DNA from: Bretschneidera sinensis
Taxonomy: Eukaryota; Streptophyta; Magnoliopsida; Brassicales; Akaniaceae
DNA: 64,000 nucleotides
Reading direction: 5' to 3'
Assembly (NCBI GenBank): GCA_023935145.1
Contig: CM043698.1
Coordinates: 61,195,501-61,259,500 of the forward strand
Part shown: piece after piece, positions 1-11,584 of the stretch
Layout: the number at the start of each line of letters is the position of its first letter
How positions within the stretch are numbered: position 1 is the stretch's first letter
Translations under genes and position numbers: made by a program
The notes under the pieces: generated by a model
Databases searched by the model: none
What the model was told of the DNA's origin: nothing
What the model saw: the letters and a program-made list of their open reading frames with translations, nothing else

Positions 1-1492
1 GAACTAGGGTTTCTAGTTAAGCATAAGTGGTTGGTTCAAGTCTAAATTTTCACTTTTGACTTGTATTTCACATCATTAATCATGTGCAAATTCTCAATGT
101 ACTCAAAGTAAACAAAAAAGCTTTTTTTATTAAAAAAAATTCTCAATGGAAGTAAATATTCTGCTCAATAACGATAGTTATAGCATTTTTTTTTATCATA
201 ACAATAAAATAAATTGTTTTGATTATATTTTACAATAAAATAAATTAAATCTAATGACTAATGATATTGTCAAAGCAACTATTGTTAAATGGCAAAACGA
301 AATGACAAAACGATAAATAAATAAAAAACAACACTTGTTTTCTTGTTTACATGGCCAGTAATAATTTACAACGTGGCTAGTTAATAGTTTCAAGTTGTCA
401 CAATACCTTTCAAAGACGATTATCGATATGGATTGCCACGGCCGAATAAATCGAAAGCCTGCAGAGAAAGAGAATTTTAATAAGAGAAGCAATATCTAAC
501 CTAGGGAGACAAGCTTTGATGGTTTATGGGGCGGCACACTATTAAAGAAATATAGAGCTGCATTTTTTCAACCTTTAAGTTTTAATATTAATAAATGTTT
601 ATAAAAAAAATGAACCCAAATATTACTAATATATCATTATCGAGTGTATGTAGAAATATATGAAATTGAGACCAATTTCTTAGAAAAAAAAATGTCATAC
701 CACGTTACGGTGCTACCACTTTGCAAAGTTGTTACGATGTTTCACCTAAAATTATTTATTATTATTCAAAGCCAATTAATCTATGACATATCTTACTCAA
801 TAAAAAAATTAATTATAATTTATAACCCAATTGTTATTTTTATTTTATTATTATTAACCGTTTATACTATTTTATTATTTATTTTAAAATACATTAACAA
901 ATATTTACATAAAACTTTGTAAAAATAGTTACGTATTTTTTATTGAAAAAATTACTTATATTTTTAGTTATTTATTAGACTTAATAATTAGTACAAAAAG
1001 TATTACTTTTTTTATTGAAAGAATATTAATGTTTATTTTTTTGGATTTGTTTATTTGTTTTTTAAAATCAATTTAACAAGCTAAGCTGGAGGGAATTTTG
1101 GCGGCGCACATGAGCTGGCGGGAATTATATAGTGACTGCTTTCAAACCTTTGGAAAAAATTTATAATTAAGCCTTAAAAATATTTGATTCCCAATAAGTC
1201 AATGTGGCAAAGACCCACCTAAGTGAGAGGTCCATTAAGTACCTGGATTGCTGGATTCAGCCCACTTCAACTGGGGCTGATCTATGCATAAATGTGAAGC
1301 CTAACAATTTTTTTTACAATGTTTTTGTTTTGTTTTGTTTTTGTAATTGGCAATCTTGGGATGCAACTATGTGCCATTTGATATAAATAATGTTACATGA
1401 TTTTTTTTCTACCATTTTATGGCAATTCAGGCATTCGACAGTAATTTAGTGAAATGGTATTATTAGATAGGAATTTGATACCATTTGATTAA
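1..1492. other. AT-rich intergenic DNA, no gene seen
   Basis: The stretch is rich in A/T runs. Open frames are short, of low-complexity composition and resemble no protein family I recognise. No repeat boundaries are evident. Confidence 0.6.
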
Positions 1493-1914
1493 GGGTGTGT
1501 ATTAATTGGTTAAAATTGATTAACCGACCCGTTTATATCGGTTAAATTGGTATTAAATTATATATGCCAGTTAATCGATTGGTTGACGTTAAATTTTTTT
1601 AACCATTTTAACCGTTTAATCATTTAAGAAATTATTTAATATTAATAATATGTTAAATATAAATATAATATATATATATAATATGATAAATTATAAAAAT
1701 ATTTAGTATAAATTAAATATAATAAATTTAAAAAATAATTATATAAATAGTATCCGTTAACTGATTAACCAATCGTACCAATCAAAATTAATTCAGTCGG
1801 TTAATGTGAAAATGTTTAAGTTCATTCAGTCAAGACAGTTAACAAAATTTGACCCAAAAAATCGATTAAAATTTTTAACAAACTGAACCGACCATTTTGA
1901 CCGTTTGTACACCC
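1493..1914. repeat. MITE-like inverted-repeat element rich in GGTTAA/TTAACC
   Basis: The left end reads GGGTGTGTA and the right end TGTACACCC, an imperfect terminal inverted repeat. Next to the ends come GGTTAAAATTGATTAACCGA on the left and matching AACCGACC-type sequence on the right. The interior is AT-rich and non-coding. This is the layout of the common plant non-autonomous DNA elements with GGGTGT termini. A target-site duplication could not be recognised, so the superfamily is unassigned. Confidence 0.5.
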
Positions 1915-2003
1915 ATACATTTAACAATACTTAATGATATCTCAATTACTACCGATTGATTCATTTTACTGTCGAATAGTATCTCAATTTTGGGACCAAC
2001 TCT

Positions 2004-2318
2004 TTGGCAAATTTCATTGCAGCGTTTTCCATCAAATTTCAGCATGTTCTTGATCTTTTCCTAGCAGAATTAATGGCTGCTAGGGAGGGCTTGCAGATTG
2101 CCATTCAACGGGGCTGTTCGCAGGTAGAGCTTGAAATTGATAGTCTTCGCCTGGTTCAGATGATGGAAGGTCCGGCGGAATCCATGTCAATTTGGAATGG
2201 GTTGTTGCATGATTTACTATTGCTAATTTCCTATTTCCAGCCTTGTTTTGATAAGCATATTCCTAGAATAGGAAATGATGTCTTATTTGTTAGTTCGGCA
2301 AGCTTTATTTATATCTAG
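2004..2318 (+). pseudogene. RNase H-like (RVT_3 type) domain fragment
   Basis: The frame contains AELMAAREGLQIAIQRGCSQ followed by VELEIDSLRLVQMM, and later CFDKHIPRIGND. This matches the plant RNase H-like domain found at the C-terminus of many LINE polyproteins and in stand-alone domesticated or dead copies (pattern: AE..A...GL..A...G...v.lE.DS...v). The closing part, normally GN..A..LA, degenerates into an unrelated tail and stop. No upstream reverse transcriptase is visible and no intron structure is apparent. Most likely this is an isolated retroelement remnant. A short exon of a host RNase H-domain gene is less likely. Confidence 0.55.
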
Positions 2319-2991
2319 CTTTGAATGTTGAGTGGAGACTCTTCCCAATTTCTCTTTGCTAAACTCTCATGATTCTGGTTGAGTACAAGTTCTTTTTTTC
2401 CTTTAAAAATAAATTTAGATCAACTCCTTTATGTTTTTTCCAACAGATTTAAATTTTTTAAATTTTGAGATTTGATGGATATCACTTTATAATCAAAATT
2501 TGTATGTATTGTAAGTTTTACTTCATAATTTTTTACAACAAAAGAATTGATCTCTTTTATCTTTTTTTGAATCTTAAAGAAAAACGAGATAAAGGTGAAG
2601 AATAATTATTCCACCACACCCAAATGAAATCTAATTTAAGAAAAAAGTGTGACATGAAATATGGATCTGAGCTTGGACATGCTTGGAAGTATGTTTTGGC
2701 ACATACCAAAGCCAATTCCTATCAATATATAATGCTTTCTTACTTTCGAAGTTGTAAACATGATAGGTCCTTCTTATGTCTACAAAAATATCCTCTTTGT
2801 GGTCCAATCTTCTTTTTCCATGTAGTCTTTTTGAGTTTTTTTCTTATGTTCCGTATATGAAGGGAAGAAAATGTAAACATGTTTATAAACCGAATTCATA
2901 CTCGCACCTTTTCTTTTGTCTCTTTCCTTTTAAAAGAAGCAAATGAAAATTTTAACATTAAAATAGATTTTTGTGCTCATAACGATGATTA
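2319..2991. other. Intergenic, nothing recognised
   Basis: AT-rich sequence with short chance frames; no conserved motif or repeat boundary seen. Confidence 0.5.
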
Positions 2992-3490
2992 GGGCTGCAA
3001 GTGAACAGAATATTCATGAACATACTCGTTAGCGTATTTGTTAAGGTATCGTTTATTAAGGTAAACAAATGAATGTGAACATTAATTTAATGTTCGTTTG
3101 TTAAACGAACAGAAATTGAACAATATAATGTTCAGTCCGATAAGATTCGTGAACATATTCGTTAGTGTGTTTGTTAAAATATTAGTTAGTGCATTCGTTA
3201 AGGTACTCATTAATGTGTTCATTGTGCTTGTTTGTTTGTTTACAAGATCCGTTTATGAGTTCGTTTTGTTTATTTATGTTAGGATATATAAACTTATGTC
3301 TTCTAACTTTAGGTAATCTAAACGAAAAGAGTTCATAAGTGAAGGCACTCATTTATTTGTTTGTTTAGATGTTCAGATTCTATTCATTTAACATAAACGA
3401 ACACGAACACGAACGTAACTCTCATATTAACGAAAGAACACAAACAACTTTTTTAAATATTAGTCTATTAATGAACGAACACAAATTATA
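2992..3490. repeat. Dispersed repeat with GTTCGT/ACGAAC motifs
   Basis: It begins AGGGCTGCAAGTGAACAG, and the left half repeatedly uses TTCGTTAG-, GTTCGTGAACA- and TTGTTAA-type words. The right half uses the complements (ACGAACACGAACACGAACG, AATGAACGAACACAAA). The left part also repeats itself directly: compare GAACATACTCGTTAGCG near 3017 with GAACATATTCGTTAGTG near 3152. This resembles a common plant non-coding inverted-repeat element. It has no coding capacity and its exact termini are uncertain. Confidence 0.5.
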
Positions 3491-4030
3491 ACACTTTATT
3501 GATTCAACCGTACAAGATCACAAATTCTATTTTGTGTGCCCATATTGTAAAAATGCAAACCTTAACAATAAGGCCTGCTTTTAAATGTTGGCTTTTTGTT
3601 ATTCTTCAACTTTAGTTAAGTTTATATCCCGAGAAATTCTTAACTGTACTGGGTGTAAAACAAGATTTCTATATCGAGTAAAAACTTTATTGATAATTTT
3701 TGAAAATTTCATTAATAACGTCTGTATATACTCAATTAACATTATCAATAAAAAATTTAAAAATTATTAATCAATTTTTTATTCAAAATAAAAATATTTT
3801 ATTTTACACCTAGTGCAAACAAACTTTTTTCTTACAACTCACAACCCATGCAAATTGCTATATTAGGAGATATCGTTTCTTTTTTATGTGAGGTATGAAA
3901 AAAGTTGAGCTATATTTGGTCTTTTTTAAGTGAGGTGTAAAAACAGTTAGGTTAGTTTTGGTCTAGAATTGAACCCAAGTTGAACATGTGGGCCATGACC
4001 TGTTCATCCCACTAACCAATCACTATCAAC
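3491..4030. other. Intergenic, nothing recognised
   Basis: AT-rich. Two similar short phrases (tatatttggtcttttt near 3911 and tagttttggtctag near 3953) suggest a small diverged duplication. No gene is seen. Confidence 0.4.
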
Positions 4031-4967
4031 TAGGGGTGGCAATGGGTCGTGCCGGTCCGAAACAAATTTGGCACGATCCACACTTCCACGTGCCGGCCCG
4101 AAACAAATTTGGCACGTAATAGCACGTGATATACTAATTCATAAATTAAGTAACTTTACCTAAAATCACACATTAATATAAATTAAATTAAACCTATACG
4201 AATATTTAAACACAAAAATGTCCTTTGTGAATTTTTAATTTAAATATTGAAGTTATAATTGCTTGATTTTAACATAATAGCAATTGATTCAATGAACTAA
4301 AATACTAAGAAGAAATCATATAATATTCTTCTTTTTAATCCACCAAATGAAACATGGTTGCATAACTTGGTTAGACAGCTCATCATTCAATTTTTAAAGT
4401 AATTTGTCTAAGAATTAGATAAGTTTGTTTTTTTTTAATTTAAATGTCAAAAGGATTATAAAAATTACTTTTTAATTATTGATAATATTTTATATCTTTC
4501 TAATTTTTAAAATTTCTAAGTTATTTTTTATATTTCACTAATTTGTAAATCATTTCATATTCTTTCTTTATTCTATATGTTGTTTTTGTAAGTTATTTAT
4601 TTTGAAGATTTTTTAAAGTTTTATTTTTAAGTTATTTGTTTATATTGTTGTTTCTGTTCAATTTCTAAGTTATTTGTAATATTTAATTTCATCAATAAAA
4701 TAATTGTTTTTCTATACAACTATAGGCATTTAATTCAATATTAATAATTTGTTTTTACTATTTTCAACAAAAAGGTAAAAAAATCAATATATACCTATGA
4801 GACCCATTGACACGACACGACACGACACGACACGACACGACATGATCCAGTAGCCATATAAGCCTTGGACCGTGCTGGACTGAGGTTTTTAAAAGTATGG
4901 CATGACACGACACGACATGAAGACACGGTGAGCGACCTTGTGTGAGCCGTGGGCCGGCACCTACTAT
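4031..4967. repeat. Non-autonomous inverted-repeat element with a CACGA microsatellite
   Basis: The left end reads TAGGGGTGGCAATGGGTCGT followed by GCCGG. The right end reads GGGCCGGCACCTACTA, the inverted counterpart in degraded form. GCCGGTCCGAAACAAATTTG and GCCGGCCCGAAACAAATTTG occur as a direct pair near 4050 and 4093. Close to the right end is a pure ACACG/CACGA tandem run (about 4809-4842), and a shorter run appears near 4905. The interior is AT-rich and non-coding. Apparent frames with a CRVVSC repeat on the minus strand are only translations of this run. Confidence 0.5.
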
Positions 4968-6267
4968 TAACCTTCACAATTGTCTATGCCCAAAAAGTGA
5001 TAAAAGGAAAAAAAAAAAGTTTGTTAATTACTTTATCAGAGAAGAAATGAAGAAACAAAAAAAAAAAGAACATTGAAAAGGAGAGTTCATCCATTGATTC
5101 CTTCGTCATGGAGTAAATTTCCACATGGACATGCCACCAATGACGCATAATCTCACTCTTGAATAAAAATAAAATATTTTTTTTTCTTTTTTTTTATCGG
5201 TAAGATTAACTTTTGTGTCATTTATCCCTCGTGGCATTGTGCCAGACAAGAACTCGCAGTTATTGATAACAACAATATAATAAAAAGATATAATAGGAAG
5301 ACAACAAAAGCAACCAATAAATTTTGTCAATATGATCATTTGGAAGTTTGAGTTGTAATTACAAGGAGATTAAATTATAACGTACAGTTAGAACATGGTA
5401 AAAAACGAAAATCTCACTTCCTTTTGTTAAACATATTGATGAGAAATGTTGACTGTTTTTATTGTTCACCAATTATTATTGTATAATAATTACTCAATTA
5501 AATGTATTTATGCAGACAATATAGAGAAATTTCTTGGTGTATATTTTGCTTGTTCTGCTTTATTCATTAATTAAAAAATTAATCAATTGTTAATAAAGTT
5601 TTCGATTCTTACGATGTATGAATTATTTATTAAATTTATATATCAGTATTTCTCTCACTTTAAATAAGTTATAATAATATTGTGGGCTTTTAAATGAGTA
5701 GTTACGAGTCTATAGTGTAATAAATTTATTCATTATTTTACTTATACATAACATCACTTTAAAAAAAAAATCAATTAATTAATTTAAAACCTTATTTTTT
5801 TTTCGATTATCATGTTCTTACCATTCAATTAAAAAGTCAAACCTTTGGTGTTGTGTTTATCTTTTTCCTTCTAAGTGGTGTAAAAGTAAAATTGTAAATG
5901 AATGAATACTCATTGAGTATTATCTTTGTGGGTCTCAAGCTGTTTTTAATTTTTTATTTTCTTATTACACTAGTCTTTAAAAACTTGGTCACTTGCAACG
6001 GAGAAAAGTAGCATTTGCCAAAAGAACAGCATAGGTTGCACGGTAGGTTAGCTTTTGGGCTTCATTTTGTAATTAAAAAACAAAAAAAAATTAGTTAGTT
6101 CAGTATTTTGTTAGTTTCTTTTTCTGGTCCATCACTTTTAGTTAGTTACAAACTTCATACAAATTGAATTTTTGTTAACTTAAAAATCCAATCTAATAGA
6201 GAGGTGAAACTTTTAGTTTGTATTTATTTTTTATTTATTATCTGTCCGTTAAAATATGGGTATAAAC
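4968..6267. other. AT-rich intergenic DNA, nothing recognised
   Basis: Homopolymer A and T runs and short chance frames only. No conserved coding signal on either strand. Confidence 0.5.
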
Positions 6268-6916
6268 CAGTGTTTTAAAAGGTGGCATCTGGACTCGCCC
6301 AAAACGAGGTGTTTTGAAAACGTCTCAAGACGTGAAAAGTTGGGCGTTTCTTCTGCTGGGCGCTCGTCTTTTGCCTTGAGGCGTACGCTCGAGCGCCGGA
6401 GGGGTAACTTTTTCGCTTCGAGTGTACGCCAGTGAAGTTTTTTTAAAAAGCTTAAAATTTAGTAAAAAAATGCACATTAAAAGCTCAAAACTATGATCTA
6501 ATGAGTGTCATAAGTCTTAACCACTAAGCTAGTGTTCTTGTTGTGACATTATTACACTTCATAAATATATAATATATATTATCTAGTTTAATAATAATTA
6601 CAAACTATTTAATTAATCACTTACAAGTTACAACAATATAAAAATATAAGTTATATTTCATATAATTTACATATAAATATAAATATATATGTATAATATT
6701 TATAAAATTATAATCATCACACTATAGAGAGTTAGTAAAGTATTAAACCTTGTTAAAAATTAATTAATTAATTTAAATTTAAATTTATTTTATTATTCTA
6801 ATTAATTAATATTATTTTATTAAAATTTTGAAACGTCCAAACAGTTTCAAAAGACTTACGCCCCAATGCCTCGAGGCAAAACACCTCATCAAACGCCTTT
6901 GCCTCTGAAAACACTG
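6268..6916. mobile_element. hAT-like non-autonomous DNA transposon
   Basis: The left end is CAGTGTTTTAAAAGG and the right end is the inverse, ending AAAACACTG. Beyond the tips the two ends keep matching in inverted orientation for roughly 80 bp: both arms have GAGGTGTTTTG and GGGCGT-type words and a TTTTGAAA motif. CAGTG-type tips are typical of hAT elements. The interior is AT-rich with no transposase. Flanks GTATAAAC and GTACTATG fit a decayed 8-bp target duplication. The element appears to sit in one copy of the neighbouring repeat at about 7071-7165, whose uninterrupted copy reads gagtatgagtatgaaaaa. Confidence 0.55.
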
Positions 6917-6934
6917 GTACTATGAACATAAAAA

Positions 6935-7172
6935 ATAAAACCTGTTAAGAAATAGATATTTTTAGTCTGTATCCGTTGACCCGTTACCCATAAGACTCAA
7001 CCCGTATCCAGTTCGGGTCGCCTTTTTCACCTAAATAAGAAAATTTTTTCAATATCCGTTTTTGATCCGTTATTCGCTCGTTAAAACATGAGTATGAGTA
7101 TGAAAAATAAAATCTTTTAAGAAACAAGCATTTTTAACTCATACTCGTTGATCCGTTACCCATAAGATCGAC
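6935..7172. repeat. Diverged direct repeat, period about 172 bp
   Basis: Sequence around 6935-6995 (aaaataaaacctgttaagaa and then cgttacccataag) recurs around 7100-7167 (aaaataaaatcttttaagaa and then cgttacccataag). A third, partial relative lies at 6241-6267, just left of the hAT-like element (ccgttaaaatatgggtat against cgttaaaacatgagtat). No coding potential. Confidence 0.55.
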
Positions 7173-8160
7173 TCGACCAATCCATTTCCCACCTCTAATC
7201 TAATATTTCTTCGAGTTCATTAGCTCGACCAATCGGGTCGATTGGTTTTTAATGATTCGATTGTACAAAAGATTCAATTGAAAAATCGAACTAATCTAAT
7301 TTCAAATTCACGTATTAATCTATTTAAACAATTTACTCGAGTTGATTTTGATGTTTAGAAACATTAATAACATATTATTGACAGTCATATATTTTAATAA
7401 AATAAATTTGCTTGCACGCCTATACTTTAATTTCATAACATTCGATGATACTCTAATCAACATCCAAGTATTTCAAGGCATCAAATCAAAGAAAATTAAA
7501 GGAACAAAATTCCAGAGTTATAATCAACAAACTAACCACAAATCCTATTGCAAAAATTAATCTAAGCAGTATCAGACTCACACTTCCGCACCCACGTCGT
7601 CGATGTACGCTTGAGGCACACTGCAAGTTTTGCAACAACCTTGTTTTAGAGTCTTCTTATCTCTAAAATAATCATAGTCATATTGTGTAGAGTAGCGTAA
7701 TGCTTTCTAGAAAATTTTTAGAGTTTTTGGAAGAGAAAAAATATCTAGATGAGGGAAACTCTTTTCCTACTTTAGTGAATTTGAGTAGATGAAATGAATA
7801 GTACTTGTGTGAGTGATTACCGGTTAATGCTCCTCCGCACGGGAAACTATTAAAACATTAATTGTATTTGATGTTTTTAGTGCTAATGCGTTATTGATTT
7901 GACTATTAATGTAACATTCAGTCAATTGATTCGTAGAATTGAAAGACCAAAACCAAAATAAAATCGGATGTATTATTTGAAGATAGTAAACGGAGAATTC
8001 CGAGGAAGAAAATGGCGAAGGAGGTGAAAGAGAAAAAATATTATTTTATTTACTTAAAAATAAAATGATTTATATGAAAATTTATTTAATGAAATAATTA
8101 TTAAAATTTCAAATTTTCGGACCAAGCCATATCTACCGACCCAAACAATTTTCCTAACGG
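7173..8160. other. Region upstream of NRPA2, no gene seen
   Basis: AT-rich sequence that becomes more balanced towards 8000. It should contain the promoter of the NRPA2 locus. No distinct upstream element can be assigned with confidence beyond the TATA-like box at its end. Confidence 0.5.
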
Positions 8161-8169
8161 TATATTTAA
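8161..8169 (+). promoter_or_regulatory. TATA-like box of NRPA2
   Basis: TATATTTAA lies about 30 bp upstream of a strongly pyrimidine-rich sequence (cgcttcttcattctcc, about 8190) that looks like a plant transcription start and leader. Inferred from sequence and position only. Confidence 0.4.
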
Positions 8170-8189
8170 TGTAGAGCCCTAAATTCATC

Positions 8190-8657
8190 TCGCTTCTTCA
8201 TTCTCCACAGTCGCGCGCACATCTCTCTCTTCTCTCTCTCACCGGGCAACAGTCTCCTCTCTCATCGTCTCCTCCTCATCATCTCATTTCTTCTTCTTCC
8301 TCTCTCCCTCACTTCATCTCTTCTCTCCTCCCTTCCTCACCTAGCCGCCGCGCGACAGCACCCTCCCTTCTTCTTCTGCACCGTCGGTCCCTAGCCTGCT
8401 CCTCCACGACCCATAGCTCGATTGGTCCGACTTCAACACCCCTGGCAACTACTTCGAGCATCACAGCCTTTGCCACCATAAATTCTGTGTATTTCTGCAT
8501 TGGGATGATTGGTTTCAGTCTTTGTTCTTCTGATAACACAAAAAGATCAGAACACTAACAAAGTACCAAAGATAGAGAAACAGTTTGTTTTTCCAGTGGA
8601 TAGAAAGTTGCTTTTTAGAAAGAGAGAAAAGGAGAAATTCCCCTAAGGCCTAAGGAG
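8190..8657 (+). other. Probable 5' UTR of NRPA2, CT-rich
   Basis: A long CT-rich tract (TCTCTC and TCTTCT runs, about 8220-8390) is followed by mixed sequence up to the ATG at 8658. Such pyrimidine-rich leaders are common in plant housekeeping genes. A frame across the complementary strand here is a by-product of the low-complexity composition. The start of transcription is inferred. Confidence 0.45.
8505..8558 (+). CDS. Possible 17-codon upstream ORF in the leader
   Basis: ATG at 8505 opens MIGFSLCSSDNTKRSEH and stops at 8556-8558, 99 bp before the main start and in a separate frame context. If the leader is transcribed as inferred, it could reduce initiation at the main ATG. Nothing shows that it is conserved or translated. 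Confidence 0.2.
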   Translation: MIGFSLCSSDNTKRSEH

Positions 8658-8823
8658 ATGAAAGAGAAGATACCACTGGCGGCGGACTTCAAGGAGCTGC
8701 ATGAACTGGTGAGCCACCACATCGAGTCCTTCGATTACATGACAGACAAAGGACTGGAGGTTATGTTCAATAAAATCAAGCCTGTGGCAGTTTTCCATCC
8801 CTTCACTAAGAACAAGCTGAGAA
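8658..8823 (+). CDS. NRPA2: NRPA2 exon 1 (start to LR)
   Basis: The ATG is chosen because ADFKELHELVSHHIESFDYM, the conserved N-terminus of plant NRPA2, follows within nine codons. It ends with one base of a split Ile codon, immediately before an ATATCCTT donor. Confidence 0.85.
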
Positions 8824-9077
8824 ATATCCTTTTTTCTCTTTCCAATTTTTATTGGGTTTTTATTTTCCGTTTTAAGTGAATTTGCAACTGAGAAAAAACT
8901 GTAATATGTTGGTTTTGTGTATATGTTAACCGTTTTTATTTTTTTTATAATCAAGTATACATATTTAACTGTTAAGGAATGTAACTATCTGCGTCTAAGT
9001 GTATATTTAAATTTATGTTTTCATTTTTCTTTTTCTTTGAAATGTTGGAAGTATGTTTATCGTTGACTATATCGTAC
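8824..9077 (+). other. Intron 1: U12-type AT-AC intron
   Basis: The donor ATATCCTTTT matches the minor-spliceosome AT-AC consensus. ATCGTTGAC (9059-9067) is close to the U12 branch consensus TTCCTTRAY, with its branch A about 11 nt before the terminal AC at 9076-9077. Splicing exactly here rebuilds an Ile codon and leads straight into WLDNPQLYQPQKEG. No GT-AG pair gives this product. Confidence 0.85.
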
Positions 9078-9162
9078 TATGGTTGGATAATCCCCAACTA
9101 TACCAGCCGCAAAAGGAGGGCTTATCAAGAACGGCAAGGAAAAATCTCTGTTTCCTTTCGAA
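9078..9162 (+). CDS. NRPA2: NRPA2 exon 2, with a -1 frameshift
   Basis: It encodes IWLDNPQLYQPQKEGLSRTARK and should end with PFE before GTAAAA. The AGGAAAAATCTC segment at 9137-9148 is one base short, so the natural frame is lost until the exon end. Exon 3 must begin in phase 0 (CRQAK), so the defect is not explained by another phase. Confidence 0.75.
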
Positions 9163-9320
9163 GTAAAATCCTCTAATTCCACTTTTGTTAATGATTCCAT
9201 GTTTGGGAATGTATTTAAGCAACTTTTACTTTAAAATACATTCCCAAACATCTCCTTTCTGTGCATCTCTACGTTTTTCTAATATATTAATGTTGATTTT
9301 TTTTTTTTACCTTGAAACAG

Positions 9321-9440
9321 TGTAGACAGGCCAAGATTTCATACACTGGAACGTTCTTGGCGGATGTTTGCTTCCAATATAATGATGGAGCAGTTATAAG
9401 AGAGAGATTCGATTTTGGGCAGTGTCCTGTGATGTTAATG
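9321..9440 (+). CDS. NRPA2: NRPA2 exon 3
   Basis: It starts after AAACAG with CRQAKISYTGTFLADVCFQY and ends FGQCPVMLM before GTAGTT. This is the beginning of the protrusion domain. Confidence 0.85.
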
Positions 9441-10878
9441 GTAGTTATTTGCTTTTGGTTTCTAAGTTTTATAGATGTGCTTTGTGATGCTTATATATGT
9501 TTCCTTAGATGACCCTAGAGTAGCCAAGGTATGTAAAATCATTGTAATGATGGTGACCGTATTAGTTTCGAATTGATGGAGATATGCCAATACATACTAT
9601 TGGGACACAAATTTTTGACAAATTGGTTGTGTAGTGTGCGAATATTGTCAACCATAGTAGCTTCGATACTTATGATAATCAGGTTATGAGAATATTGTCA
9701 ACCTTAGTAGCTGTGATCCTTGTGCATGAATTTGCTGTGCTGGTGAAATGAATGTGGAAAGGGATTGTCATGGTCGTAGGTGGTGGGAATCCACTATGGG
9801 GTAAGGTAAGGGTGATTGGACTACAACTTGGCCAACGTCTCATGGGGTGTGAGGGGTGGTTTGTGGAAGGGTATTCTCAGATGATAGGTTATTTGGAGTC
9901 TAGCAATTGGTGAAAGTTTCTCTTCTGGTGTTACGTTATGTGTGAAGTAACATATGAAATCTTGTTTCCTATTCTCTTAAAGATCTTAGGATAAGAAATT
10001 TGTGATGTTAGCTGTATGGGTTCATTTGGTACTGAGATACAATTGATACTTATCTGGTTGTTAAACATACTCATGAGTCATGGTTAAGAGAGGTAGAGCT
10101 TGTGATGCTTCCTTCGGGGAACTATTTGGGGCTCAAGTGCATGAGTTAGCTGAAGGGGTCAAAGATGAAATAGGGGCAAGAAATGAGGCCACAAGCAACT
10201 TTTATTGTTCCTAGTGTTGACCTTACCCAATATATCATCACAACTTCATTTTCGTTGAGTGCAAATACATAAGTTGACTTTCATTGTCTTGTATGCTTGT
10301 AAAAGGGGAAACAATCTAAGAAAGCCATTATGGTTGCATCTGACTGGCTTAGACTCCATCCATACTCTCTGCTCTAAACAACAACAATCTTCTTGTAAGT
10401 TTACAAACACCATACTATGTTCGTATGCAACTATTCATATGAATTAACTCTCTATATTAATCTTTTCTCCTTTAAATTTTCGAAATGTATCTTTCTGTTG
10501 ACCACAATTAATACAAGAGTACTACATGGTCACCCCAACCCTATACCCGAAGCCAATTAGATAACAGGATGTACAACTGGTCCATCAATTGGCTGACCAT
10601 ATAAGCAGCATGAAATATGCACGACTTTGAATGAGGTCTTTCTACATATTTTATAATCAAGTGTGTCTTACTTAATTCTCCATCATAGTATCGTTTTTGG
10701 TTCAAGTATACATTTCATCTAACAAATATATTATTTTACCTGTTCTTAAGGATATTGTATAAGTAATTGCCCAAAGCAATTTCGTGGCAAAACATCCTCT
10801 CCCAGCTCCCAATTTGGAATCACCTAAGTTGTTGTTCTTGTGTATTAAATGGTAATTGATAGGATGTATGTTATGCAG
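9441..10878 (+). other. Intron 3, nothing recognised
   Basis: Non-coding GT-AG intron. No transposon domain or repeat boundary seen. Confidence 0.5.
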
Positions 10879-10955
10879 TCAAAGCTTTGTAACTTATGAG
10901 GTGCCGAACCCCAAAAATTGGTTTCCTACCAAGAAGAGTCGTCAGAAATGGGTGG
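10879..10955 (+). CDS. NRPA2: NRPA2 exon 4, with nonsense codon TGA
   Basis: The frame reads SKLCNL, stop, GAEPQKLVSYQEESSEMGG between TGCAG and GTAAGT. The TGA at 10897-10899 replaces an Arg position of the family, consistent with CGA to TGA. Flanking residues are conserved, so the phase is sure. Confidence 0.85.
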
Positions 10956-11520
10956 GTAAGTAATCTAGTATTCTACTGATATGTATGTATTATATCCCTA
11001 GTTTGATGATGGAAGCAGATTCCATTGGATTTTGGTTAATGTATTTGATGACATGTGATATAGTAATTTCCCAGTGGACAGTGAATTTGAAATTATGTTT
11101 TGCTACTCGTAATGCATAAGCATTTTAAAGTTTCAGACAAAAGTGTAGTTGAGTGTTTTCTGCAATAATGAACTGCTTAGCATGCATTTGTAGATGTGAT
11201 AAAAAGCTGATGCATCTTTCAATTATTATTCTTTTTTTTTAATAAAAAGTATTCTAACTATTCCGTAAAAAGTTGTTCCCACAGTCAAAACATTTTTTTT
11301 ATTTGTAATTACACTTTGTGTCATTGCCTGCATTCTGTCTATTCTATATTTTTTTTGACTAGAATTCAGACACTGCTTTATGTTTATATTTTGCTTTATT
11401 ATGGTCTTTGAGGTGGAAAATTATACTGAGGGGATTATATTCCCTTTTTCCTGAATTTTTTGATGTTTTCTTTTATTTTGGCATCCGCATGCATGATTTG
11501 TTTTAACTTTTATCATGTAG
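10956..11520 (+). other. Intron 4, nothing recognised
   Basis: T-rich GT-AG intron with no further feature. Confidence 0.5.
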
Positions 11521-11584
11521 ATACTTCATTTTGAACGGGATTGAAAGAGTTTTCCGATGTCTAATATTGCCGAAGCGAAATTAT
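11521..11584 (+). CDS. NRPA2: NRPA2 exon 5
   Basis: It encodes YFILNGIERVFRCLILPKRN and Tyr between CATGTAG and GTAAGT. GYFI.NG.E+V is the signature of RPB2-like protrusion domains. Confidence 0.9.

Noticed and set aside
4795..4977. Cysteine-rich peptide with repeated CRVVSC
   Set aside because: Translation of the ACACG microsatellite at the end of a non-coding element.
8309..8539. Minus-strand open frame rich in Arg/Glu over the NRPA2 leader
   Set aside because: It is the complement of a CT-rich 5' UTR; the protein is low complexity and has no family resemblance.
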